From Podospora pseudocomata (taxonomy: Eukaryota > Ascomycota > Sordariomycetes > Sordariales > Podosporaceae): a stretch of DNA of 64,000 bases. A program made the translations under genes and the position numbers. The stretch is from NCBI RefSeq assembly GCF_035222375.1, contig NW_026946363.1, positions 5,456,001-5,520,000 on the forward strand, in the 5' to 3' direction. A model generated the notes under the pieces. That model was not told the DNA's origin. It did not search any database and worked only from the letters and a program-made list of their open reading frames with translations. Positions 22,445 through 33,780 of the stretch are shown piece by piece. Numbering within the stretch: position 1 is the stretch's first letter; each line of letters starts with the position of its first letter.

Positions 22445-24073
22445 TTATCTGGGGAAAGGCGCCCCTGGTGCGCGTGTGTAAACGGTAGTGCCATTTGATC
22501 GTGGACCTTCGTACTGCACGCCCGTCATAGCCTCAGGGCCTGCGCCATTGGTTGGCCCATCGAAAGACCGAAGTGGCGGCAGCTCGGCTTGTTGCCGGGC
22601 TCTGGCATATTGGTCATTCGCGTAGTGCTCCGACCCAGGCGGAGGAGGGCCTTGCATTGAGTGACTCTGGCGGTACTGAAGCTCCTGGATCTGACGTCTC
22701 ATATCCTCCATCTGCGCATCGCGCTTGGTTACCTCCTCGGCAAGCTGCTGAACATGTGACTGAAGATCTCTAATCGTGTTGGTCTGACGTGTGTGTTCTT
22801 GAATGGCTTTGCGGACATTAGCTCTCTATTACAAAAAGACACATGGTTTCGAAAACAAACAAACCTTTGGTGAGAATCTCCCACTTGGAAGCCTTGGTGC
22901 CCCGCTCTTGAGGCATAAGATCCCTAAGCTGCTCAAAAAGCTCCTTCATCTCCGTACGACGTTTCCGCTCAGCCAGCTTATGGGTGATACGAAGCTCGGG
23001 GGTCCTGCTATACGGCTGGCTGCCCGCATGAAGACCGCCTTCTTCGTTCTGCAAATCAGACAACTGCTTGTGCTGCAGAGAGTGATGGTGGGTTGTCGAG
23101 TACTCCGAGGCGACCGAAAGTCTCTGGTATTCCGTCATGCTGTGGTGGTCTTCGAGTCGACGTTGTCCGGGAGGCAGCCTTGAATCAACTGTGTATTGGC
23201 TGCTGGCCAACGATTCGGCAACGCTGCTTCTCCTCGAGTTTGCCAGGGACTGGGGTGGTCCCGACATGCGTTGAATAGCATTGTCATCTTCGGGAAAAGC
23301 CCAGGCCTGACCCTTAGTAGGCTCTGCTGCTCGAGCAATGAGACTGGTGGTTGGCCCTGTGATGGTTGGCGCAATTCTTCCTCCTCGGGGATGAACTTCG
23401 GGTTTGCGTTCTGCGTTTGGTTGATACCCATTGGAGATGCGGTTTGTAGCAAGAGAATCGAGGTTGGCACGAGGATGTCTCTGTTGCTGTAGTGTATTCT
23501 GGATTGACGACGTCGACTGGTTGTGGCTTGCATAGGGGGACCCGCTCAATCCCAATTGCCCGAATCCCTGGTTGAACCTGCTATCCACGCTCTCCCTTCG
23601 TGACATACTAGGCTCCGGCAGCTCGCCATGGCCAAATGTGGCGCTGTTGGGGGCCGACTCCAGCGATTGCGGACGGTCAAAGCGGCGAGGGTCGGCGCTG
23701 AGAGGGGTTGTCGGCGACACGATCGAGGCAACGCTCATATTACTGTTCGTCGGAGACACGAGTGGCAGCGGGAGGAGGTGGGTCGCTGTTGTGGGCGATG
23801 GTGTTTTATCGACGGGCGAGGTTTGGAAACCGGAGTTTGGTGGGCTAAGGACGCCCAGGCCTGAGCCTGTGGAGTTGTCTGCCAGAGCTATTAGTCCTCT
23901 TCTTCTCTCCCCCTCCGTGACCGAGTAGTTCATTTCAGCTGGAGCAACATACGCTTGCTAGACACATCTCCGCTCGAGTAGTAGGCAGAGTCTCTGTGGT
24001 CTTCAGGTGAGTTCAGCACATTTGTCAGGGCGGCGGGCCCGAACTTTTGCGAAGGTGGCCGTTGTTGCTCCAT
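22445..24073 (-). CDS. bHLH transcription factor (ESC1-like) with C-terminal coiled coil
   Basis: Three exons, 24073-23953, 23887-22865 and 22806-22445, give 501 residues. Intron 1 runs GTATGT to AATAG; another acceptor 9 nt downstream keeps the frame. Intron 2 runs GTTTGT to AAAG with a GCTAATG branch. The bHLH lies around residues 335-395: basic region THKLAERKRRTEMKELFEQL, a loop with GTKASKWEILTK, and helix 2 completed across intron 2 (AIQEHTRQTNTI). A leucine-zipper-like coil follows (LQSHVQQLAEEV). The rest is serine and proline rich. The E..R.R pattern of the basic region predicts E-box (CANNTG) binding. The nearest family I recall is ESC1 of fission yeast, a differentiation regulator. 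The gene has an unusually long gene-free upstream interval. Confidence 0.87.
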
Positions 24074-27000
24074 GACGTTGGTTGGGCCGTTGCTAGTTTG
24101 CCAGTAGCTGCAGTGTGGAAATCCCAGTCCGCACGTGGCTCAACCCACGGCGGCGTCGAGTGACGATTCTCAACAGCTTTCAACGTCTCAAGGCACTGAA
24201 AAGGGAGCAGCCACGGTCGGCGACGGCAGTGGTGCTTGGCTCAGGTCGGGAGGCAGGTCAATGGGCCACTGGAGGCAGGGCGGGGATAAAGACGAGGAAC
24301 AGGATGAGATAATGTCGCGAATTAAACAGAAGCGATTTTGACGCTGAGCCGACGTCTCCGGGGTTTGGTCTTGTTGTCTGGTGTTGGGCGGCTGTGAAGA
24401 CGGACAGAAGGTCAAGACTGACGGCAGGCAGTGTTCGCAGGTGGTGGTAATATCGACGACAGGTTGCTGGAACGGAAAGCCGAAGGAGAAGCGGCAGGAT
24501 TGTCGAGTGTCAAGGACGGGACAAGCACGTTTTTCAAAGAAGCCTGCCAGCATTGGGCTGGGGAACAAGCTGCCGGGGAAGGGGGGGGGCGTGGAGGGGG
24601 GAGCCAAGCGCACCAGCCAGCAGCCAGCAACAAAGGGGCCGCTAGCCGGGGGAGACAACGGGCAGCTGGGATTGGGCGGATGGAATTGATGGGCGGCGAT
24701 GGGTACCGGAGTGGAGGGCGTGGATGGTAGGGGAATCCCTCCCAGCGCAAGAAAAGGGCCCGTCCCTCTGTGGACAGCCACATGTATCCCGCATGCTCAG
24801 GTTCCGGGTACGCAGTTACAATGGGAAATGGGAGCGACATGGCACAAGCGCGGTCGATGCATGCATGCCGGGGTACAAGTTCGAGGGTTGTGGGTTGTGT
24901 GCGTGCGCTCTCTCGGCACAAGCCAGGTGACACAGAACGGATCAGAGCCAGATGCCAGGAAAGTACCGCACTGGCAATCCCTTAACAGGGCTGCCGAAAG
25001 TGGCAGGAGCCAAAGCGGTCGCCAGCATTCTGAGCTGGGGCCGTGCTCTCTAGTTTACAATTAAAATTTCACGTTTCAGGCCACCTGCCACGAGGGACAG
25101 CTGTTAGTAGGGCAGGCCCGTGGTACCAGATCCCGATCGTCGCCGCCCAGAGGATCCCTTGGGGGGGCTTTGGGGCCACTAACACGGCGTGGCGTGCCAT
25201 AGTCGGGACGGTTTTGGAAAGTACCTGCCTGGAGCACGGTGGACAGCAGCAGTGGGATGACTGAGAGGGCGGGGTGGTGGTGGGTTAGTGGGTGCCTTGC
25301 GCACACTCTGAACTTGCAAGCACATGGCGAATTTGCAAGGACAGTTGAACAAAGAGAAAGCATGGGATGTGGTCTCTCTGGTGGAGCGTGCACGTCGCAA
25401 TTTGACTGCGTTGGTTTTCTTCAAACTGCACAAGTACCTTCGTGCTCAGATTTGCCTGTGATAGAGGGTATGTCGATATGGGAGCATACCACCGAGTAAC
25501 GGGGCACCGGCCGAGTCCTTCTCCGAGCACACAAGAGCGGCATTGCGGATGACCATCACAAGAGTTTGCCCATATCTTGTCCAGGTGTGGAACAGTCTGT
25601 CCTCTCTCACACTAGAGATATCACCGTGTCCTGGGGCCACACCGTGTTGGGGTGACAGCAGAGACTGCATACTGTAGAGCACATTTGTCCCATCTTGAGT
25701 ATCAGGTATATTTGACTAGTCACTTAATCCCAGGTGGACATACTTCTCTTTTGCTCTCTCTGTCAGTGGATGGACTGGGCCACCTGCAGAAGCCAAACGA
25801 TGGTTGCAAAGCGGCGTCTGCCTCTCGATGCAAGGGAAGATAAGAGGCCCAATCCCAAACCGTACCATGGGAGCTGACAGAGAACGTGCGTTTGGTTCAG
25901 TTCTTCCACCATTGGCGTGTATGAATTGTGTGAGCAAGATTCGGCAGACTTCCGGCTGAACACTATATGCCACTCGAACCACACTTCTAGCAAGGCCGAG
26001 TGAAACACAACGACGGGAGGGCTTTGGTAGTCATGTCAGCATTCTCTGGGTGTCTCTTCGGTGACAAGACCCAGTGGTTGGTACCGTAGATAATCTCCGT
26101 GGCGCGCCAGACACAGGCCCCGGCTGATACACTACGACAGTTCACGGGCAGGAAAGTTCAGCCAAGAACCAAAAGCTGTCACTTCACCCTAGCGTAGATA
26201 CCTGAGTGAGGGGCGGGCTGCGGGAGGTACTTGATGCTGGAGAGGAATGAAGTCCTTACTCCATACGGAATCATCCCGCAACCTGCTGGAGATCCAGCCA
26301 GATGCATTGCAACGTCACAAACCCCTGTCCGCGCACAATTGCTTGCGCGCTCGGCACGTGTCGTTTAGGTTTCCCGCCCAGTGGCTCGTTCGGCGGGAAT
26401 ATTTAGACCCTTGGTAGCCCTGAATGGCTCCAGCCTGTTCGGGGAAGTCGGTACGGTAGCAATGTCGCCGTGGCGGATCGACATCTTGTTTGTGGATGTG
26501 GACCGTGCTTTGTTTCCCATCTGGCGGATCGAAACGCTGATGCTTTCGGACAAGACGTTGCGCTGAAGGTTGAAAGAGGAACCGAGAGATACCCAGCCGA
26601 GCCACGGTCGCTGCTGCTGGACTGCTGCTCGGTCGGTGACGAAGGAGAGGGAGAGCTTCAGTGGCCTCCAGAGTGACACTGTTTCGGGCCTGCTTCTGGG
26701 CCTGCCGTCTGGTTGCCGCCAGCTGTCGAAACCAACGATGCCAGCTGGTGTCCAAGGTCTGTACAACCACATAGCGGGAGCACTAGTGCAAGGGCAAGTC
26801 ACATTCTAGTTCCGAGCTGGCTCAAAGTTTTTGGTTCGTTCCATGTGCTTTTGATTGCGGCCCTCGTGGCCTTTTGTTGGCACGTTTATTATTACCGAGT
26901 CTTGTACCTTGGTACCGTCCTCTTTGTCTCGTCAACTCGGGCGAATATCCGTCCTGACTACAACACACCAGGCAATGGTCCTTGGCAACGCGCATAGCCT

Positions 27001-30000
27001 CTCCAATCTCCATCACCCAGTTTATTACTGCGTTATGTACTGTCAAGCCTCGGTCTTGAGACGCCTTAGCCGCCGTCCAGTGGACCAACAGGCTCTCTGG
27101 GGGTTCCAGGTTGGATCCTCAACGGCCCGAGAGCAGAAGGGAACGGGTAGCCAGCCCAATAAGCTTTATGGCGTTGAAACCACTCGCAAAACACCGTTAT
27201 TTCCTCCTGCACATGTTTGTGAAGACGGCACTGGCAGACAGATCTCTGTTTCGAATGGTCCCGACAAACACAGCTGTGTTGGATCTCCCTTGCCCCACAT
27301 CTCCTGGTTCATATCGGCGCCAGGATCCGAAAGCGGCTCAGGACCTGGACGATCATGCCCCCAAAATGTTTGTTTCTCACTCACAATTACCGCTCGGCTT
27401 GTCTGGCATCGGACATCTGGCATCTGGCATGCGATCTTGCGCGAACAGGTGTTGTGCCAGGTGCGGGGTTGCCTTGTTGAGCATCTTGCAGCTTCATTCT
27501 CTGGACAAGTGCTTCCAAGCTGGGAGATGGCACAGGCAAGACATCCTAAAAGGCGCACAAAGTGTGACCAAAGTTGCAGATTCTACATCGTCAGGACATC
27601 CGGTACGAAACCCATCAGATATCGACCCAACTACTTACGTACAGGTACAGCAAAGCCCAGTCTTGTGCGGCCCCAGGCGCCTTGACTATCGATATGCGAG
27701 GCAAACCAGTTCGCGGATTAGTTCCAATTTTGATGTGGATTGGGCCTGATCCTTCCGCTTTCTTCTTGTTGTACACTGCCCTCAAAGTTCCTCACAATAA
27801 GCCAAGCTGACCTCAGTACAGTTGTCTCAAGCAAGCGGTTTGCGAATGCCTTGACGGCTGCGCTTACGACGTCTCTTCGAGAGAGAGGCCTACTCAGCCA
27901 GACAGTGTTGGAGAATATCCCGACTGTAGACAGCCACAAAAGCCTTGTACCTCACAGGTCCCCGAGGGGTCGGCGACGTTGGCTGCAGCCCCTCACTCTC
28001 CACCCCACGGCTATTCAGTACCCGCAACCCACTAATCAGACTAGAGAAACGGTATCTTGCATGGTTGATCTGTCTGGGGTGAACCACGGCCGGGGTTGTG
28101 GGCCTCCTACCGTGGCTCTCTGGGCCTTCTCAGGGCCAACAGTACAGGAGTCCTAGTCGACACCTGTCGACATCCGGGTGGTCTGGTCAGCGATCTCATC
28201 TCACAAATCCCAAGCCTGCACAACAATGGCGCGGAGTGTCTCCGTAGTCCAGTCCAGCCAGGTCAGGTCTTGCGGTTTCGCTCGGCCGGGAGATCCTCCC
28301 GCAAGGGGATGTCGCCATAGTTTTCCGGGTATGTATTACTCGTCGATCACTGGACGCCTCCAACTGACCGTGCAGCAACCTCTTTCGGTAAGCCAGATGG
28401 CCTAGGCTCAACTCTCGATGGCCTCCCCTCGATGCGGCTGAGGCCTCGAACTTCACCAAGCATATGTGCTCTCCTGCATAGCCGAGCAGAATCCTCACTA
28501 TCACAACACGGATACACGCACTGTGTTGGGCATTGTCAACTTCTCAAAAGGCTGCCTGTACCTGCATTTCCATCCGGAACCGGCGTGAGACCCTGCTCAT
28601 CTGATGGGTTGTGGCCGTGACACTGTGATTTCTGCTGCTGCGGTGACAACACCGGGAGCCAAATGATGGAAATGTGGTTCCGGCCGACAGAAAACCCTCA
28701 TGTTGGAGCCGCTGGGCTACAGTCGCTGGCCGCCAGGGTTTGTGAAGCCAACATCCGTCGCTCGCGGATGAGGGTTAAAGGGCAACCCCTCTTTTTCTTT
28801 GCTTTTTTTTCTTGGTTTCTTTTTCCGTGACAGAACGAACATTTGCTTGCCAACCTTGCTGATCGTTCTCAGTATTTCATGCTCACCAGATGGCGTCGTA
28901 CTGCTGGGGCTGCAGGGCACAAGAAAAGAACTGGCAGCTGAGGGACCCAATGAAGGCAATTACCACAAGTACGACCGCAGCTGCTGTATCACCCTGCACA
29001 AGAACACTGATCCGGAGACAGCCATGCTGTAAAGCTGATTTGTACTCTTGTGGCTCTCTCCACCGAATATTGTCGGACTGGAACATGGACAGTTCATCCC
29101 AGTCCTGACTGTGTTCTCTGGCTCGTATTGGCGAGGGGGTGCGTCACCATCCCATGTTCACGCAGCCAAGGCCGAAAGGTCTTCCTGTCCGGCGCCCCTG
29201 ATTTGTTCCGTCCTGAGACGCAGAGGTTGCCCCTTTTTCATGGTTTCTCCTATGCCCCTTTATTGGGCAGGAGGAGGAATCGGTTCAGGGACAGAAGAAA
29301 AGTGCTCGAATAGAAACAAAAGAAACCAAAGCACTCGCTCCTGGCGAGAGGCTACGCAAGCTTCTCTGGAAATAGTTTGAGTCTCACATTTCTACGAAAG
29401 GCTGATCTTTTGTGTCGGGTGCCTCGAGCCCACGTGTTTCTCTGTTCCTGAAAACCCCCTTTCTCGGTTCCGTCAGGTTCGGATATCATGGCAGAGGGTC
29501 AGGTTTTCCATCATCCGGTGCTCTGCTATGTGCTGTCAGGTACCACATTCATCACAGTTTATAGCTGAGCTGATATGCCACAGGACAGTTGCATCCGCCA
29601 TTTGTGGCTAGCTTCGCCAATCACCAACTCACATTGCTCACACAAACATCTACTGTCATGAGGGGAAACCTGCACGTATCTGGCGAATCAACAGCACGGG
29701 GGGAAAGGGGGGATCAGTATGGAACTGGGGACGCGGGCGCGAGGATGTGCCACAGAGCACAACGGATGTCCTCGAGGGATGGCGTTTTCACTCCGCGAGA
29801 AGGACGAGGAGTGGGCTATCAGGGGCACAAGACTGGGTGTCACATGACACACATAGGTTACCAGTGCCGGATTCACCCAATACTGGTTGAAAACTCTCCA
29901 CTGTACAGAACAAGGCCATGACTGAACCAACGGAGGTGGGCGAGCGAGAAACGTCGTATGCCATTATACTCAGGTAGCAAGACCATCATCTTCCAGAGGG

Positions 30001-31293
30001 GTTGCCACAGGTCCCTCGACTATTTACTCGAGAGGATGGGACCATCGCAAAGCACCCACTCACGGAAGTTTACCTTTGCCCTGAACCTATCCCACTCAAA
30101 TCTGTCATACTGACCATAACACGCCTCCTCAGTACCACAATCATTCACACCAACCACAAGAAGGCCGATTGTTCGCATGTCATTTCCCCCCTTCCCCTGA
30201 ACTAGCCGAAAAAGTCTGCACACATGGCTCTCGTAGCTCCTTTGATTGTGACAGGAGGTGAGGTAACATGAGCAAACGACAGCCGTCCATCCATCCGATG
30301 TGCGATAGCTTTCAGAAGAGCACACGGCAGGTTACTTGTACCTTGGGAGAGTGTTGAGAAATAAGATACACGGGTGGTTGCCACTGTCATGGGAGACTTC
30401 TGCGTGGTACGTAGTGATACGGTGAGGAGCTTCTCTTATAGAGGAGGAAGTGGTCTGATTTTTTTGGACGGGCAGGCTCTCTGTTTTTTTTTTGGGGGTG
30501 ATATCTGAAATCTTGAAATAAGTTATCAAAAGAGGGAGAGGTTGAGCCATCCAATGAATTTCTAAAAGGAAGCGAGAAATAAAGGGGGGTAATCGTCAAT
30601 ATTCAGGAGCGGCTGGCAAACAGTTAGACTTGCATGAAGAGGTATTCAATGGCTACCAGCGCACCTTCCAGGCGTCATGGTGCCAGGAAAGATGATCTTT
30701 CAAGTGGTGACTAGAATTCTCTTTGATCCAAGTACCTTGATTTTGAAAACTCTCCAAGGTACAGGTGTCTAATACATCCATAATTCGGGTGTCCCTTGCT
30801 AAGCCTCTACACACCTTAGGTGTCATATCTTTTGATTGCCACTCTCGACTCGGGAAGTTTCAAAAAGGCGGTTAAGCAGGTGAAAAGCCATAACCTATAC
30901 ATTTCAACGTCTACTCAACAGTCATCGCAGATTTCTTTCAAGTCCTATCATGTGCTTTCAGCTAGCATTTTTTAATTTTTAGCACACCGCATCAACATAC
31001 ACGTCCCTGTCAAGTGTATGTATACCACCTATGGTGATGGTGCCACTAGAATAGCATACTGAAACGCCGCAATGGTAGGCCAAACATCAGCTCTCGTGAT
31101 TCTTCGTACAGCGAACGTAAACAACAGCCTGCGTGAGATTGATTCCATGAGCATGTTGCTGACACTGGGAAATTATAGAATGTGACAATCAAGTCCCCAG
31201 CAGCACAGAGACCCATCTCAAGCCATGGCCAAAAAGAAAATGAGGAGGAGGACCGCACAAAGATGTCAGAACTGAAATGAGGCAAAAGATATG
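24074..31293. other. 7.2-kb interval without recognisable genes upstream of the bHLH gene
   Basis: Many open frames occur on both strands but none shows a domain, sensible composition or consistent splice sites. The interval is not AT-rich, so it is not obviously RIP-damaged repeat. The first 0.7 kb is C-rich on the minus strand, like a long 5' leader, with an open frame at 24188-24781 that could be an upstream frame or chance. A CT-rich tract lies near 28785-28830. The interval probably holds regulatory DNA and perhaps non-coding transcripts. Confidence 0.5.
31284..31287 (-). terminator. RNA polymerase III T4 terminator of tRNA-Ala
   Basis: On the minus strand the tRNA is followed within 10 nt by TTTT, the usual Pol III stop. 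Confidence 0.7.
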
Positions 31294-31399
31294 TGGACGG
31301 GCTGGGAATCGAACCCAGGACCTTTCGCATACAAGATGACTGATACTAAGATCAAGTCCCGATGCTAAGCGAACGCTCTACCAACTGAGCCACACGCCC
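31294..31399 (-). tRNA. tRNA-Ala (anticodon AGC) with 33-nt intron
   Basis: Reading from 31399 down, all arms fold: acceptor GGGCGTG with CCCGTCC, D arm GCTC/GAGC, anticodon stem TTCGC/GCGAA with loop TTAGCAT, and T arm CTGGG/CCCAG, with discriminator A. The intron lies after position 37, at 31362-31330, leaving a mature length of 73 nt. The acceptor has the G3-U70 wobble, the main alanine identity element, and one mismatch at 6-67. CCA is not encoded, as in other eukaryotes. A T4 terminator follows. Confidence 0.95.
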
Positions 31400-32001
31400 T
31401 GTTGTTGTATGTTGATGTTGTGGTGGGTGGAGAAGGAGTTAGGGTTTGAGTATGGAGTGGGATGATGCCTCTTGGAAGCTGTGCATTCTTTTGGTATGCT
31501 TGGACCCACCCTGTCTTTTGAATGGTGGGGGTTGGGAGCAGGAAGAATTGCCACGGGTGAGCGGAAGGACCGTAAGCGCACGTTTGGAAAATTCTTCAAA
31601 TGGAGGCTTCGACTGCTGGGATTTTGCTTGGGAGGATTGTCCGTGGTTTGTGGCGAGTTTATTGAACTGTCGTTCGTCTTGAACCTGTCAACAACTGTGG
31701 TGGGGATCATGATGATTATCCACGATAAGTTATCGGATAAGCTTATCTTGGCTTGGCAGAACAGCCGGGGTTAGGGTTGAGGCAGAATGTCGGCTCTCAT
31801 TGTCCTACTCAGCCTAACCGTATAGAGCTGGCTGGTAAACTTGTGGGGACACAAACATCCGCATCCTTGCAAAGCTTGCTGGTAGGAAAGAAATTTTGGC
31901 GCAGTTCGTTCAAAAACTTCATCATCCACCCATCACACATTCGGCTTACCTCTACCCTTCACACAAGACCAATCCTCTAAGCCACCCTCCCCATTCTCAT
32001 A
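31400..32001. other. intergenic, upstream of the RRM gene
   Basis: Holds the tRNA 5' flank and the RRM gene promoter. No gene seen. Confidence 0.45.
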
Positions 32002-33059
32002 ATGTAAGTAAACCCAACAAATGAGCTCACCATCTCTGTCCTCCATATATTAACCTGCTGTCTTGCACTAGGCAATCTCTTCGCCGCGCCGCTGTGCGAT
32101 CTGCCCTCTCGGCCTCCAGAGCCGTTTCGGTCAAGACCACCTCTGCTCCCTTCGCTTTCCCCATCGTCAGAGCCGCCGCGGTTTCCAGAGCTGTCCCTGT
32201 GCAAGCTGTGCGGTGGTATTCCCAGGAGCCCACTTCGCAAGACCCATTGTCGCAGGACGTCACCGAGGAGGCACATGAGGCCGAGGAGAACATCACAGAG
32301 CAAACCCAAGAAGAACGCCAGCCCAGGAGGCAGCTCGACAGTAAGTCTGCATCCTGCACACGCGATATCATATGAACACCATGCTGATAGTGTGTAACAG
32401 AGTCGAGAGCCATCTTTGTGCGCAACATTGTGTTTGAGGTCAACGAGCAGCATCTGAAGGAGGCCTTCGAGACATATGGCGAGATTGAGGACACCTACGT
32501 GGCCCGCGACCCCCGGGGTATGAGCAGAGGATATGGCTTTGTCACCTTCAAGGACGCCTCCGCCGTCAGCGCTGCGTGCGCCGCTGTCAACGGCTCTTTC
32601 TGGCATGGACGCCGGGTAACCTGCATTCCCCGCAGAGACGAGGAGCAGACACCCCGTGCCCGCGAACAGAACAGGACGCCTAATCCCCCCACTAATCAAC
32701 TTTTCGTCGGTAACATCCCCTACGAGACCACCGACGCCGAGCTCAACAACCTCTTCGCTGGCCTCTCGAACGTCACCGACATCCGTATCGCTGTCGACCG
32801 CACCACCGGCTGGCCCCGTGGCTTTGCCCATGTCGATTTCAACGACGTTGCTTCCGCTGAGGCTGCCAAGGAGAAGCTGGCCGCCACCAACCTTGGTGGC
32901 AGACAACTGAAAATCGACTTCGCTACCGGTTACGGAAAGGGTGAGCGCACCAACAACAAAAGCTTTGGTGGCCGTGGTGACCGTGGTGACCGTGGTGACC
33001 GCGGAGACCGTAGAGACCGTGGCGACCGCAACGACCGTCGCAGCAACGACGGCTTTTAA
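32002..33059 (+). CDS. mitochondrial-type RNA-binding protein with two RRMs
   Basis: Three exons, 32002-32003, 32072-32340 and 32401-33059, give 309 residues. The first exon contributes only AT of the start codon: a GTAAGT...CACTAG intron (32004-32071) splits ATG after its second base. No other in-frame ATG exists before the first RRM, so this start is strongly favoured. The N-terminus MQSLRRAAVRSALSASRA is a good mitochondrial presequence, and RWYSQ near residue 50 looks like a cleavage region. RRM1 is at about 92-165 (IFVRNIVF and GYGFVTF), RRM2 at about 187-262 (LFVGNIPY and GFAHVDF). The tail is GRGDRGDR repeats, an RGG-like RNA-binding extension. It likely binds mitochondrial RNA; the target is unknown. 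Confidence 0.88.
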
Positions 33060-33780
33060 GATGGGCCGACCAGCCCTCGTTGATAATGACGCAAATACCC
33101 CTTTTTTCATGTCGGCCCCGGATGGTGGGCGGAGGTTTCATTCTTGTCGTGAACGATGGGAGGTAGCCAGAACTGTGTAAAATACCATGATTTGTGTTTA
33201 TACCGAGATGCTTTCTGTTACAGATTGGCGAAAGATAGACTGTAAGATTATGTTGTGTAGCAATAATATGCTCTCTCCAAGACTGCCACCTCCCTGTTTC
33301 CTCTTTGTCGTCTTCTTCAATGTGCAGCAGCCCCAATGCACAAGAAAGACCAGCTGAAAAACGAATCTGAACAAAGTGGGGGCCCGGTCCCGGGGCAACC
33401 AGCAGCTTAGCAATCCCCAGGGGGGGCGGACCCTCCAGCAGCTGCCTCGGCACATGGCTCTTATTTGTTGCCAGTGGCGGGACGTCAACTCGGTCCGGAC
33501 AACAAACAACGTACAACTCAGCACAGCATCTGTATCGAATATTAATTCGCCAGGCGCGAGGCCATTCCAGCTCGACAAGAGAGGCCAAAACAAAACCAGC
33601 AACTTGCTCACCGTCTCGCTCTGAATTTTAGGTCGAGTTGGGCCCGATTCTTGCTTACATACCTCCTGTCACCCCGCCACACGCTTCGGCTCTCCTTTTC
33701 CTCCCACCTGATTGAACCCCTTATTGCTCTCGCCAAACTCGACCGCCTTTGCGATTTCCTCACACTTCACAATCACAGCC
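33060..33780. other. intergenic, PEX5 promoter region
   Basis: 3' flank of the RRM gene and promoter/leader of PEX5, with a CT-rich leader near 33655-33720. No gene seen. Confidence 0.45.

Noticed and set aside
24188-24781. Minus-strand 197-codon frame upstream of the bHLH gene
   Set aside because: Proline and serine bias follows from C-rich leader DNA. No motif; at most an upstream frame in the leader.
26855-27749. Overlapping plus-strand open frames of 276 and 212 codons in the gene-poor interval
   Set aside because: Two frames overlap over the same DNA, neither has a domain, and composition (many C, H, W and R scattered without pattern) looks like translated non-coding sequence.
31977-33110. 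Minus-strand 377-codon frame across the RRM gene
   Set aside because: It is the antisense shadow of the two RRM domains; valine, alanine and threonine repeats mirror the RGD codons of the real gene.
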